Notes under the pieces: generated by a model
Databases searched by the model: none
Seen by the model: only the letters and a program-made list of their open reading frames with translations
What the model was told of the DNA's origin: nothing
Translations under genes and position numbers: made by a program
Shown: in pieces, positions 20,410-28,351 of the stretch
How positions within the stretch are numbered: position 1 is the stretch's first letter
Layout of the letters: each line of letters starts with the position of its first letter
Source of the DNA: Gammaproteobacteria bacterium
GTDB lineage: Bacteria; Pseudomonadota; Gammaproteobacteria; JAKBBU01
Length of the DNA stretch: 64,000 nt
Assembly (NCBI GenBank): GCA_021773195.1
Contig: JAJFKN010000055.1
Span: 1 to 64,000, forward strand
Direction of reading: 5' to 3'

Positions 20410-21060
20410 ATGAAGCATCCTATACAGTTAATTCGTGCTGGTGCGGACAGAGAGGAAATAGATTATCTCTTGGTAAAAAGCTGTCTCCAAGGCTATGCAG
20501 CCCCGCGGGATGTGGTGACTCGGTTATTACGTGCGGGTGATTTATTAAGGGTAAAAAAAGGCTTATACGTCTTTGGGCCCGACCATGCGAGGCGGCCTTA
20601 TAGTCTTGAGATTTTAGCCAATATTATCTATGGACCGTCTTATATTTCCTGTCACTATGCTTTGCAGCATTATGGATTTATTCCAGAGACTGTTGTTGAA
20701 GTTACCTCAATGACGACAGAAAGAAATAAACTTTTTAACACGCCTGTTGGTCGTTTTCGTTATCGATATCTGCATTTGTCCAAATATAACATTGGTATTA
20801 CACGTAGGGAAATAATTGATAATATATACGTATTGATGGCCACCCCTGAAAAAGCATTGGCGGATTTGCTCTATACCAATAATGAAAGCACCGATAACTT
20901 AGATGAGTTAAGAGCCATACTCTATGATGATTATAGGCTTGAGCCAAGCAATATTGGGAAATTACGAATTAATGCCATGTCTGAAGTTGTCCAGGCCTAT
21001 CAGCACGCTACGATTAGTTTATTACCTCAGTTAATACGAGAGGAGAAGAAAAATGCATGA
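20410..21060 (+). CDS. abiEi: AbiEi-type antitoxin / autorepressor
   Basis: 216 residues from the ATG at 20410 (MKHPIQLIRAGADREEIDYL). An earlier frame start at 20377 lies inside the -10/operator and is not credible. The N-terminal winged-helix region (VTRLLRAGDLLRVKKGLYVF) is typical of AbiEi, followed by the YISCHYALQHYGFIPE segment and an ATPEKALADLLY motif seen in this family. It is the antitoxin of a type IV system, acting without binding the toxin, and represses its own promoter. It overlaps the toxin gene by 8 bp. Confidence 0.88.
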   Translation: MKHPIQLIRAGADREEIDYLLVKSCLQGYAAPRDVVTRLLRAGDLLRVKKGLYVFGPDHARRPYSLEILANIIYGPSYISCHYALQHYGFIPETVVEVTSMTTERNKLFNTPVGRFRYRYLHLSKYNIGITRREIIDNIYVLMATPEKALADLLYTNNESTDNLDELRAILYDDYRLEPSNIGKLRINAMSEVVQAYQHATISLLPQLIREEKKNA

Positions 21061-21928
21061 GGCCATTAAAAATATGTTGTCTCGCTATCAGCTCACAAGT
21101 ACTCAGCAGTGTAATCAAGCCATGCGGGAGATTATTCAAGAAGTTGCTTTATTGGGATTGTGGCGGGCAAAATTTTTTGAATCAGCTGCTTTTTATGGTG
21201 GCACGGCACTGAGAATCTTATATGGACTGGATCGCTTCTCCGAAGACTTAGATTTTTCTTTATTAAAGGAAGATAAGGGTTTTTCACTTAGCCCCTATAA
21301 TAGAGCAATCAAAAAAGAACTAGAAAGCTATGGTTTTAATGTGGAAGTTGCATCAAAACAAAAAAACATGAATACACAAATTGAATCTGCTTTTATCAAG
21401 GCAAATACGAAACAAGAGTTCATTCAAATTGGCATTCCTGAAATGATATATAAGTCATTACATACCAATGCTGTGATGAAAATTAAATTAGAAGTTGACA
21501 CCGATCCACCGTTGCTGTTTAGAACTGAAGCCAAGCCCATTATGGATCCTGTTCCAGTTAGTATTAATACTTATGTTCCCAGCGACTTATTTGCAGGAAA
21601 GATGCATGCTGTACTATGCCGCTTATGGAAAAATCGTGTTAAAGGTCGGGATTGGTATGATTTTGTATGGTTCGTGCGTCGAGGGGTTCCTTTAAACCTA
21701 TCTCATCTTGAAGCAAGAATGCAACAGAGTGGTCATCTAAGCGTGGGGCAAGGCATTACTCAGAAAGTTTTTTTGACGTTATTAAAAGAAAAAATAGAAA
21801 GCCTAGATATTGGCAAAGCTCAAGCTGATATTCTTCCGTTTGTTACTGATGAGGCCCAAATAGCATCGTGGTCAAAAGATTATTTTGCTTCTTTTGCTGA
21901 GAAAATAACGTTTTATGAAAAGAGCTAG
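21053..21928 (+). CDS. abiEii: AbiEii nucleotidyltransferase toxin
   Basis: 291 residues. The nucleotidyltransferase motifs are intact: GGTALR (49-54) with RFSEDLDFSL (61-70), the second Asp strand KIKLEVDTDPP, and KGRDWYDF (about 197-204). AbiEii proteins bind GTP and act as toxins; in known phage-abortive-infection systems they stop growth of infected cells, and relatives modify tRNA. Start ATG 21053 is preceded by GAGGAG. It is translationally coupled to abiEi. All catalytic residues are present, so the toxin is probably active. Confidence 0.88.
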   Translation: MHEAIKNMLSRYQLTSTQQCNQAMREIIQEVALLGLWRAKFFESAAFYGGTALRILYGLDRFSEDLDFSLLKEDKGFSLSPYNRAIKKELESYGFNVEVASKQKNMNTQIESAFIKANTKQEFIQIGIPEMIYKSLHTNAVMKIKLEVDTDPPLLFRTEAKPIMDPVPVSINTYVPSDLFAGKMHAVLCRLWKNRVKGRDWYDFVWFVRRGVPLNLSHLEARMQQSGHLSVGQGITQKVFLTLLKEKIESLDIGKAQADILPFVTDEAQIASWSKDYFASFAEKITFYEKS

Positions 21929-22046
21929 AGCAACAATCGGTTAATAGCCCCTATTCTAAGTTACCCACTGTATATTCCGGCGATGTTGATAGTCTGTTCC
22001 ATGATCTTGTCTCGTCATCGACTTTCATAAACAGAGTGCCAGAGTA

Positions 22047-22483
22047 TCAGCATGGGTCAAGATCAGGTTGGCTTTTTCGCATGGACTCTCCCTTGATTTC
22101 TAAGTGATAAGCGTTATGTAATATGCGATCACAAATAGCACCAGCCAATGTGCCATCACCGATATAATGATGCCAGTTGCTTTGTGTAGGAGCCATCCAC
22201 ATGAGATAGGCTTAAGATTTCCAGCAGCCGAGGTACTCGATAATAGCGAACACTTTCATGAAGTCGGCAAGCTAAGTGCCCAAGCGCACACGCCACATAA
22301 CTTTTCCCAACACCTGTGGGGCCAATCAGCAAGATATTGCGGGCGTGGCGGCCCTGGCATAATAGCTGACGGTGCCCGGCGAAATACCTAGGGCTTTGGC
22401 AATGGGCGGTGGGCTAATTGGGCTTGGAATTTGAGTCGTAGGACCTCTTTGAGTTTATTCATAGACAAACGCTCCTGTGGCAT
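22047..22483 (-). mobile_element. IS21-family remnant (istA start fused to istB fragment)
   Basis: On the minus strand, MPQERLSMNKLKEVLRLKFQ begins at 22483 like the IstA helix-turn-helix region. A frameshift leads to KALGISPGTVSYYARAA, and it then joins IstB ATPase sequence (LLIGPTGVGKSYVACALGHL, with Walker A). After a further frameshift it ends GDGTLAGAICDRILHN ... LEIKGESMRK. The IstA catalytic core and the IstB N-terminus are gone, so this is an internal-deletion relic unable to move. The surrounding 21929-22620 has no other recognisable gene. Confidence 0.75.
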
Positions 22484-22620
22484 CACTCACCTCCCTGGTA
22501 ACAGGCAAAGTGAGCGAGCATTAAACAACTAAATAGGACAGTCGATGACAGAAGCTAATGCCTTGATTATTCGTTCATTATCATGGTGATCACCATCGTC
22601 AGAATGACTGTTCAACATCA

Positions 22621-22827
22621 GTGGAATACACAGTTGCCCCTATAAAAGCAGCCCAGCATTGCAATAATACCGAAATTTCTCAATTAATTCTGGAAACCTG
22701 TGACGACCAAGCTAAAGACCGGGCATGGCTGAAAGCACTAGAAAGACAGTCGGCTGCCCGCGCCCGACCCTCAATAGCAAGAGACGCAATAGCTATAACA
22801 CTTTATAGTCGACTAAAATCACTATAA
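22621..22827 (+). pseudogene. Remnant of an ankyrin-family paralogue
   Basis: The frame reads KAAQHCNNTEISQLILETCDD, close to RAAKHCNNIETFNAIL in the intact ankyrin protein at 25911, and the DNA is similar too (GCATTGCAATAATA-C-GAAA). It then reads LERQS, whose DNA (CTAGAAAGACAGTCG) equals a block of the promoter cassettes. No ankyrin repeats follow. A possible N-terminal scrap (MTEANALIIRSL) lies at 22544. This looks like a collapsed paralogue. Confidence 0.5.
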
Positions 22828-24051
22828 CCAATTAATGGGCACCTGTAGGATATTTTTTTCTATCCACATTAAGTCGTTGGATTGGTTAATCAGTAAACCA
22901 AAAGGCAATTGTTCTCGTTCTATAAATTCCCTTAGGGGTTTTAATTGTTTGCTGGTAGTGCTGCTGCTGTATTTAATCTCAATAGGAAGCGTACCAAAAT
23001 AACCCTCAAGGATTAGGTCCACCTCACTGCCTTTGCGAGTCCTGAAGTAACGAGCTTGTAGATGAGTGATTCCTGAAGCTTGCAGGCCCTTTAGGATTTC
23101 CTCGATGACGAATCCTTCAAAGGAATGACCAACGATAGGATGGGTATAAAGATCATTCATGGTGTGTATGTCTAATAGAAAATGCAGTAAACCAGAATCG
23201 CGGAAATAACCCTTTGGCATTTTAATAATGGATTTAATCGAACTATTCTCATAACTGTAAAGTTCCCGCCATAAAAAAGTCCCCTCAGTAATGGTCAAGT
23301 ATTCCCGAACGGTGCTTTCATTAACCTCTAATGCGCGACCTAAATCAGAGCGATTAATAACAGTACTGGATAGCTGAGAAAGCATTTTTATAAAGCGTTG
23401 ATATTTGATTTTATTCATACGTGGGAATAAGGCGGCAATATCGCGATTCAAATAATTAAGATAGTAATTTTCCATCCAATGGCGCCAAAAAATGTGATCC
23501 CCCTGCTGTAAAGGCTCAGGGTATCCACCTTTAAGCCATAAATGATGCATCTGTTCTAGTTTTAGGGGCGCCTGGCCCTTAGGAATATTATCAGTATTTA
23601 ATTTAGTCTGGAATAATTCATAGAAGGGACTTAATGGTTTTCCGTAATACTCATTGCTTTTTAAGGTGCTTAACTCAATAGTAGCAATGCGTCCAGCGAG
23701 GCTTTCAGATAAGCGATGGTTAAGTTCATGGCTACTAGAGCCGGTAATGATAAACCGCCCTTTACGTTTTCGATCATTATCAATGACACCGCGCAGTAAG
23801 GGAAATAATTCAGGGTAAACTTGTGCTTCATCAATGATTACATCCTGTGGGAATTGATTGAAAAATAGAACAGGATCTTGAGTCAGTAGATTGTAGTCAT
23901 TGGGATTTTCTAAATCTAAGTAGTGCCAATGTGGCTTAAGAGATTTAGCCAAGGTGGTTTTACCCGTTTGCCTTGCACCAATGAAGGCCACCACGGGGAA
24001 TTGCTCTAGGAGCGTCAGCGCTAATGGTTGCTGGTTGCGAAAATAGTCCAT
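22822..24051 (-). CDS. AAA_14/DUF4143 ATP-binding protein
   Basis: 409 residues. N-terminal P-loop ATPase with Walker A GARQTGKTT (25-33), Walker B-like VIIDEAQVYPELFPLL, and GRFIITGSSSHEL. C-terminal DUF4143 part has a winged helix (SDLGRALEVNESTVREYL) and a nuclease-like strand pattern (GSEVDLILEG then LPIEIKYSSS) resembling PD-(D/E)xK folds. These are common accessory genes of unknown function. It is a lone gene in the island; a related gene is cut by the right edge of the window. Confidence 0.85.
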   Translation of the reverse strand: MDYFRNQQPLALTLLEQFPVVAFIGARQTGKTTLAKSLKPHWHYLDLENPNDYNLLTQDPVLFFNQFPQDVIIDEAQVYPELFPLLRGVIDNDRKRKGRFIITGSSSHELNHRLSESLAGRIATIELSTLKSNEYYGKPLSPFYELFQTKLNTDNIPKGQAPLKLEQMHHLWLKGGYPEPLQQGDHIFWRHWMENYYLNYLNRDIAALFPRMNKIKYQRFIKMLSQLSSTVINRSDLGRALEVNESTVREYLTITEGTFLWRELYSYENSSIKSIIKMPKGYFRDSGLLHFLLDIHTMNDLYTHPIVGHSFEGFVIEEILKGLQASGITHLQARYFRTRKGSEVDLILEGYFGTLPIEIKYSSSTTSKQLKPLREFIEREQLPFGLLINQSNDLMWIEKNILQVPINWL

Positions 24052-24074
24052 ATATCAGATTCTATCTCTGAAAT

Positions 24075-24102
24075 GGGTCCTTGTCAATAAAAAGCAGGAC
24101 CC
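24075..24102. repeat. Inverted repeat upstream of the DUF4143 gene
   Basis: GGGTCCT (24075-24081) and AGGACCC (24096-24102) flank 14 bp, just upstream of the minus-strand ATPase start. It may be an operator or a weak hairpin. Confidence 0.35.
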
Positions 24103-24217
24103 AAAACATGTGTAGAAACCGAATATTGTCCTTTTAGGGTTTGTAGAGGATAAGTGATTATGGCATTATGCTGATAATAATTTTCCTCTGAAACATTAGT
24201 CCCCGCCAGTTTTAGGC

Positions 24218-24289
24218 GTAAATCAAGGTAAATTGCAGTCGGTTTTGGTTGTAAATCAAGGTTTGTTGTTCCTGGTCCTAAGTCAAGCT
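24218..24289. repeat. Three imperfect direct repeats of about 30 bp
   Basis: GTAAATCAAGGT (24218-24229), GTAAATCAAGGT (24251-24262) and CTAAGTCAAGCT (24278-24289) recur at 33 and 27 bp. IS21-family ends carry multiple short terminal repeats of this kind, and an IS21 relic lies 1.7 kb away, so this may be a stranded IS end. The remainder of the 24052-24431 gap shows no gene. Confidence 0.4.
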
Positions 24290-24376
24290 TAGGTAGGTGC
24301 TTGTCAGCTTGGTTTTGTTTGCAGGGGGCGGGGGAAAAGTCCTTCTGTTTCTAGTCATTACACTAAGTTATCCAAA

Positions 24377-24398
24377 TTACTGATAATTACCATTATCA
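24377..24398 (+). promoter_or_regulatory. Orphan cassette dyad, copy C
   Basis: TTACTGATAAT-TACC-ATTATCA preceded by AAGTTATCC, as in copy B. The promoter part of the cassette is absent; the sequence passes directly into the 3' end of the minus-strand ATPase gene. It is a truncated copy. Confidence 0.55.
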
Positions 24399-24431
24399 AG
24401 AAAATAGGGGCTATTTAACGAAGTTAAGCCA

Positions 24432-25547
24432 TTAAAAATCTGCTAATACACTTCTCATCAGTGGGTCTAGAACTCTATGTTCATTTGTATCAGGTGAGAT
24501 GAAAATATAATCTTTATCGATTAACAGTTTCATGGCTCTGGCGGCACTACTGTTCGACATATTGATTTGTGAGAGAAAAAGCTTACCAAAAGGTTCTTTC
24601 ACACCATCCCTTTTAGCGATATGGGTTAATATTTTACGGTGATTAATGGTCAATAAAGCTAGCTCTCTCTCTACGGCTGATTTGTTCTCAATAACGAAAC
24701 TATCCCAGGTTGTACGGACACAATTAAGCGTTGGTTGATCCTGTAGCCATAGAAGGGAGCAAAGTTTGTTGAGGTAGTATGCATGCCGTTCCGTACAACG
24801 GATGATCTCATCAATGGTTTTCTGCAGTAACGTGTTTGCCCATCGTGCTTTGCTAGCTTTCTGTAGGTATGCGACATAATCTGTTTCAGAAATTCTATCC
24901 AATGAAATGACGTCACAGAGATTATAAAATGGTTTTTTCTTATCATTAAACATCTGTTCGATTAAATGGCGGTCACTGCCCGAAAAAACAAAGCAGATGT
25001 ATTCTGATTTTTGAGCAACCTCTCTTATTGCTGCCTCAATAGCATGGTTACTGCAAACTTCACCCACCGATTGGAATTCATCCAAATATAAAATAACTTT
25101 CTGTTTACGTTTTTTGGCTAGCTCATGGAGCTTTTCTAGCGCATTTAATATATTGTCCACAGGTGACTTATTACGTTTACTGAAATCTAACTTTAGGCCT
25201 TCTTTTTCGATTGAAACATTTATGTGAATATTCGAAAAGAATTCCCCAGCTAATGTAATAAGTTTCTTCGGTGCTGTTTCTAACTTCCCAAGCAAAACGC
25301 CAATACCGTTTAAAATATATCGCTCAATATCTTCTTCGCAAAAAGCTTTATATAAATCCACTTGTACGTATGAGATTTTCAGTTGTTCAAATGCTCTTAG
25401 ACTAAGGCTGGTTTTGCCATAACGACGAGGTGAGATAATAAGCGCTGGAGCTACAGTGTCAATATCATGTTTTAGTCGTGTTAGCTCGATTTTTCTATTG
25501 CAAAAAGCATAGCCTTTTGCAAGTTTAGTAGGGAAGTAATTAGTCAT
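24432..25547 (-). CDS. Archaeal-type AAA ATPase with winged-helix C-terminus
   Basis: 371 residues from the ATG at 25547 (MTNYFPTKLAKGYAFCNR), which has GAGGA 6 bp upstream; a further ATG at 25553 is too close to it. Walker A variant SPRRYGKTSL and Walker B VILYLDEFQSVGEV are present, followed by sensor-like FVFSGSDRHLIEQM and a C-terminal winged helix (HRKILTHIAKR; SNSSAARAMKLLIDKDYI). This family (STAND-like archaeal ATPase) is widespread in mobile and host-associated genomes and has no settled function. The pseudogene at 14090-14577 resembles its C-terminus. Confidence 0.82.
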   Translation of the reverse strand: MTNYFPTKLAKGYAFCNRKIELTRLKHDIDTVAPALIISPRRYGKTSLSLRAFEQLKISYVQVDLYKAFCEEDIERYILNGIGVLLGKLETAPKKLITLAGEFFSNIHINVSIEKEGLKLDFSKRNKSPVDNILNALEKLHELAKKRKQKVILYLDEFQSVGEVCSNHAIEAAIREVAQKSEYICFVFSGSDRHLIEQMFNDKKKPFYNLCDVISLDRISETDYVAYLQKASKARWANTLLQKTIDEIIRCTERHAYYLNKLCSLLWLQDQPTLNCVRTTWDSFVIENKSAVERELALLTINHRKILTHIAKRDGVKEPFGKLFLSQINMSNSSAARAMKLLIDKDYIFISPDTNEHRVLDPLMRSVLADF

Positions 25548-25566
25548 GATCATTCCTCGTTTGCGC

Positions 25567-25595
25567 TTCGCAAATTGTGAATCATGATTTGCGAA
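25567..25595. promoter_or_regulatory. Inverted repeat upstream of the AAA ATPase
   Basis: TTCGCAAAT and ATTTGCGAA flank 11 bp, about 20 bp upstream of the ATPase start. Position and symmetry suggest an operator. Confidence 0.45.
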
Positions 25596-25730
25596 ATGTC
25601 AACCTGTTTTGCCATAACGGCCATGGAGTATCTGTGTGATAAGATGTTTTTACTGGTTTTATTATGGCAGTATGCAAATAAAATCAATCAGTTGAGGTTG
25701 CCTTGATTATTTTCGTCCAAGCCATCTCCG

Positions 25731-25910
25731 TTACTGATAATCCCCATTATCAGTAATCCTGTGCCCAGGATGAAAAAATGCTAGAAAGACAGCCGTTTAA
25801 TAGACCCTCATCATCTAGCGGACAAACTGTGGACACCCGGGCTGGGTTGGTTTATAATTGCTCGAATTATAATTATTTACACTAAATTCAAAATAAAGAG
25901 AAAAGCCGCC
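25731..25910 (+). promoter_or_regulatory. Dyad-promoter cassette, copy D
   Basis: The best-preserved copy. Upstream dyad TTACTGATAAT-CCCC-ATTATCAGTAA (25731-25756); small dyad ATCCTG-TGCC-CAGGAT immediately after; TGGACA (25830-25835), 17 bp, TATAAT (25853-25858); and TTATAATT-GCTCG-AATTATAA over the -10 (25852-25872). The ankyrin gene ATG follows at 25911. Confidence 0.75.
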
Positions 25911-27314
25911 ATGCAAAGACAGCTCACTATGCCAGAAAAAGAAGTAATCGAAGCATTACAAAAGAACGATCTGTGTAACGTGTTAATAAAAGCCATTATC
26001 AGGGAAGAGGCGGGGGTTAATTTTAAGCTTGACAGTAACCGTACACTTCTATCTCGAGCAGCAAAGCATTGCAATAATATCGAAACATTTAATGCCATCC
26101 TGACGGCATATGGTAGCCAAGCCCAAGCCGCCGCTTTGGCAACAACGAAGGATCGCCGGAACGCCTTGCATCGTGCGGCATACTATGGCGATACATCCAT
26201 ATTTCAAGCCGTGGTTGGCGTGTTGGGCGACCAAGCTCAAGTCGGCGCTCTGGCAACAACGAAGGATGGCTGTAACGCCTTGCATCTTGCGGCACGCCGT
26301 GGCGATACATCCATGTTTCAAGCCGTGATTGGCGTGTTGGGCCACAAAGCTCAAGCCGCCGCTCTGGCAATAGAGAAGGGTGGCTGGAACGCCTTGCATC
26401 TTGCAGCACACCGTTGCGATACATCCATGTTTCAAGCCGTGGTTGGCGTGTTGGGCCACAAAGCTCAAGCCGCCGCTCTGGCAACAATGAAGGATGGCTG
26501 GAACGCCTTGCATATTGTGGCATGGAATGGCGATACATCCATGGTTCAAGCCGTTATTCGCGTGTTGGGCGACCAAGCTCAAGCCGCCGCTCTGGCAATA
26601 CAGCAGAATGGCTGTAACGCCTTGCATATTGCGGCACGCCGTGGCGATATATCCATGGTTCAAGCCGTTATTAGCGCGTTGGGCCACAAAGCTCAAGCTG
26701 CCGCTCTGGCAACAACGAAAGAGGGCTGGAACGCCGTGTATTTTGCGGCACGCCGTGCCACTTATACCAACGATGATTCAGTGGTTATTGAACTGATTAA
26801 GCTTGTGGGTTTGGAGCAGGCTCAGGCGATATACGATAGTTTTAAGGTTGGCGCTAATGCCAAAAAACAGAAAGTTCCGGACAGGCTTGGCGCCATGCTT
26901 GAAACGCTGTACCGCATGGCAGCGCAGGATGGCTTAGTGAATGCTGAGTTCAGTGTTTTGCCTGAAAGGGCGCGTAGGGATATGGCCGTTAGCGCTGATG
27001 CTATAGAAGAAGTTCGCAAATATTTCTATCGTCCCACGCCTTGCCTATTATCTCAAAGGCAATTAAAACGTGCTGAAGCCTTAGGGAAGGTTTATTCTAG
27101 CTATACAACCAGCATTCTCAGGGTTCTTCCTGTGGAAATATTATTTTTAATTATAAGTAATATGTTGGATGCTGAGAGTGGGCATGCATATTGTCATGAT
27201 TTTCACGGTGTTAATAATGTGCTGCGACTGCCAGGGCCATTGTTTTTTCAGAAGCGCATCAGCGATGCTGAAGAGGAATATGTAGAGCTTAAATCGGGTT
27301 GTGCGCTTCAGTAA
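25911..27314 (+). CDS. Ankyrin-repeat protein with C-terminal F-box-like motif
   Basis: 467 residues. Order: N-terminal region (1-45); a degenerate first ankyrin repeat (TLLSRAAKHCNNIETF); six 38-residue units from about 74 to 301 with the motif G-x-NALH-x-AA-x-x-GDTSMxQAV; a helical stretch (IELIKLVGLEQAQAIYDSF) shared with the ankyrin protein at 60311; and an F-box-like motif near residue 404 (RVLPVEILFLIISNMLD). Ankyrin plus C-terminal F-box is the layout of poxvirus ANK/PRANC proteins and some rickettsial effectors that hijack host SCF ubiquitin ligases. Action in a host is inferred. It is driven by cassette D. Alternative: a bacterial protein-protein adaptor. Confidence 0.8.
   Translation: MQRQLTMPEKEVIEALQKNDLCNVLIKAIIREEAGVNFKLDSNRTLLSRAAKHCNNIETFNAILTAYGSQAQAAALATTKDRRNALHRAAYYGDTSIFQAVVGVLGDQAQVGALATTKDGCNALHLAARRGDTSMFQAVIGVLGHKAQAAALAIEKGGWNALHLAAHRCDTSMFQAVVGVLGHKAQAAALATMKDGWNALHIVAWNGDTSMVQAVIRVLGDQAQAAALAIQQNGCNALHIAARRGDISMVQAVISALGHKAQAAALATTKEGWNAVYFAARRATYTNDDSVVIELIKLVGLEQAQAIYDSFKVGANAKKQKVPDRLGAMLETLYRMAAQDGLVNAEFSVLPERARRDMAVSADAIEEVRKYFYRPTPCLLSQRQLKRAEALGKVYSSYTTSILRVLPVEILFLIISNMLDAESGHAYCHDFHGVNNVLRLPGPLFFQKRISDAEEEYVELKSGCALQ
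26130..26813 (+). repeat. Six tandem 114-bp ankyrin repeat units
   Basis: Units begin at 26130, 26244, 26358, 26472, 26586 and 26700. The first five are very similar at DNA level and the sixth decays at its end. The exact 114-bp period encodes 38 residues, five more than a canonical ankyrin repeat. Confidence 0.85.
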
Positions 27315-27661
27315 TAAACCCTAATAAAACACCCCCTATCCCAACTTATCCCCATTATTAACATTCCACACTGTTGTGTGATGAGTTGGGCTACTCAATG
27401 TCTTACAAGTTGCTTTTACTCCACGTGTCACCATGAATGCATTGTGGCCCCTTGCTATGCCAATTAGGCATAACTTATATCCTCTGAATCAATAGGCTAG
27501 GCGCTGGGATCTGTGTTAATGAACTTTTGACTTCTATAGTAATAATTGTGGGCCATGTGTTGCAGGTAGTGTAAGTTTCTTTCTGTGAATTGTGAATGAG
27601 TTGAAAGGTGACGAGCCTTTGCTTAATCTTTTGTTTTGCTAAAAATGAAAGGAGAAAGCGA
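27315..27661. other. Gap before the IS256 relic
   Basis: No gene seen. It probably includes the left flank of the IS256-type relic; no clear terminal inverted repeat was found. Confidence 0.35.
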
Positions 27662-28268
27662 ATGACTCATCACCCCATGAATGATAAAGGAATGGCAAGC
27701 GCATTGGAACTGTTAAGTGAGCAAGGACTGTCAGGCTTGGGTAAAGCCATAGAGATTTTGCTCAGCATGGCCATGGAAGTGGAAAGGGAGCGACACCTTC
27801 AAGCCTCCCCCTATGAACGCACCGAACAGCGCCAAGGTTACGCCAATGGGTTCAAACCCAAGACCGTCAACAGTCGCTTAGGTCCCTTATCGCTACGTGT
27901 CCCCCAAGTAAGTCAGGGACAGCAGTTTGGATAAGGGCTTACGCTCAGAGCGTGCCTTGAAATTGGCCCTGGCTCAAATGTACATGCAAGGTGTTTCCAC
28001 CCGCAAAGTAGCGGCTATCACGGAGCAACGGTGCGGTTTTGATGTCAGCAGCACCCAGGTCAGTGAAGCAGCCAAGTTACTGGATGAGGACATCCAGGCT
28101 TGGCGAGAAAGACCCCTTGGGCGCTATCGCTACGTTTACCTTGACGCTCTGTATGAGAAAGTCCGCTGCGATGGTCCTGTAGTAGATAATGCAGTGCTCA
28201 TTGCTATCGGAATTAATGAAGACGGTAAACGAGATATTCTGGGTTGCGGTCGTATTTGTGAATCATAA
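27662..28268 (+). mobile_element. IS256-family transposase relic, frameshifted and truncated
   Basis: The ATG at 27662 (with GGAG upstream) begins GMASALELLSEQGLSGLGKA then ERERHLQASPYERTEQRQGYANG, the N-terminus of IS256 (mutator) transposases. The frame breaks near 27930. The next frame continues DKGLRSERALKLALAQMYMQ, GVSTRKVAAITEQRCGFDVS and YRYVYLDALYEKVR, which includes the first catalytic Asp (LDALYEKVR). It stops at 28268, about half of the usual 400 residues. The second and third acidic residues are missing, so it cannot transpose. Confidence 0.85.
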
Positions 28269-28351
28269 GCTGCCAACGCCCAAACCCACTGTAAACTATA
28301 ATAGAATGCTTTACTTCCAGGTCTTATTACGTTAAAACAAGGGCATTTCCC

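Noticed and set aside
22167..22391. Plus-strand open frame inside the IS21 relic
   Set aside because: It is antisense to recognisable IstA/IstB fragments.
26049..26696. Long minus-strand open frame over the ankyrin repeats (215 codons) and similar shorter ones
   Set aside because: It is a mirror of the 114-bp repeat: the same repeated peptide arises only because the plus strand repeats. No ribosome site or independent evidence.
26130..26813. Regularly spaced repeats resembling a CRISPR array
   Set aside because: The units are coding ankyrin repeats of 114 bp without unique spacers; no cas genes are nearby.
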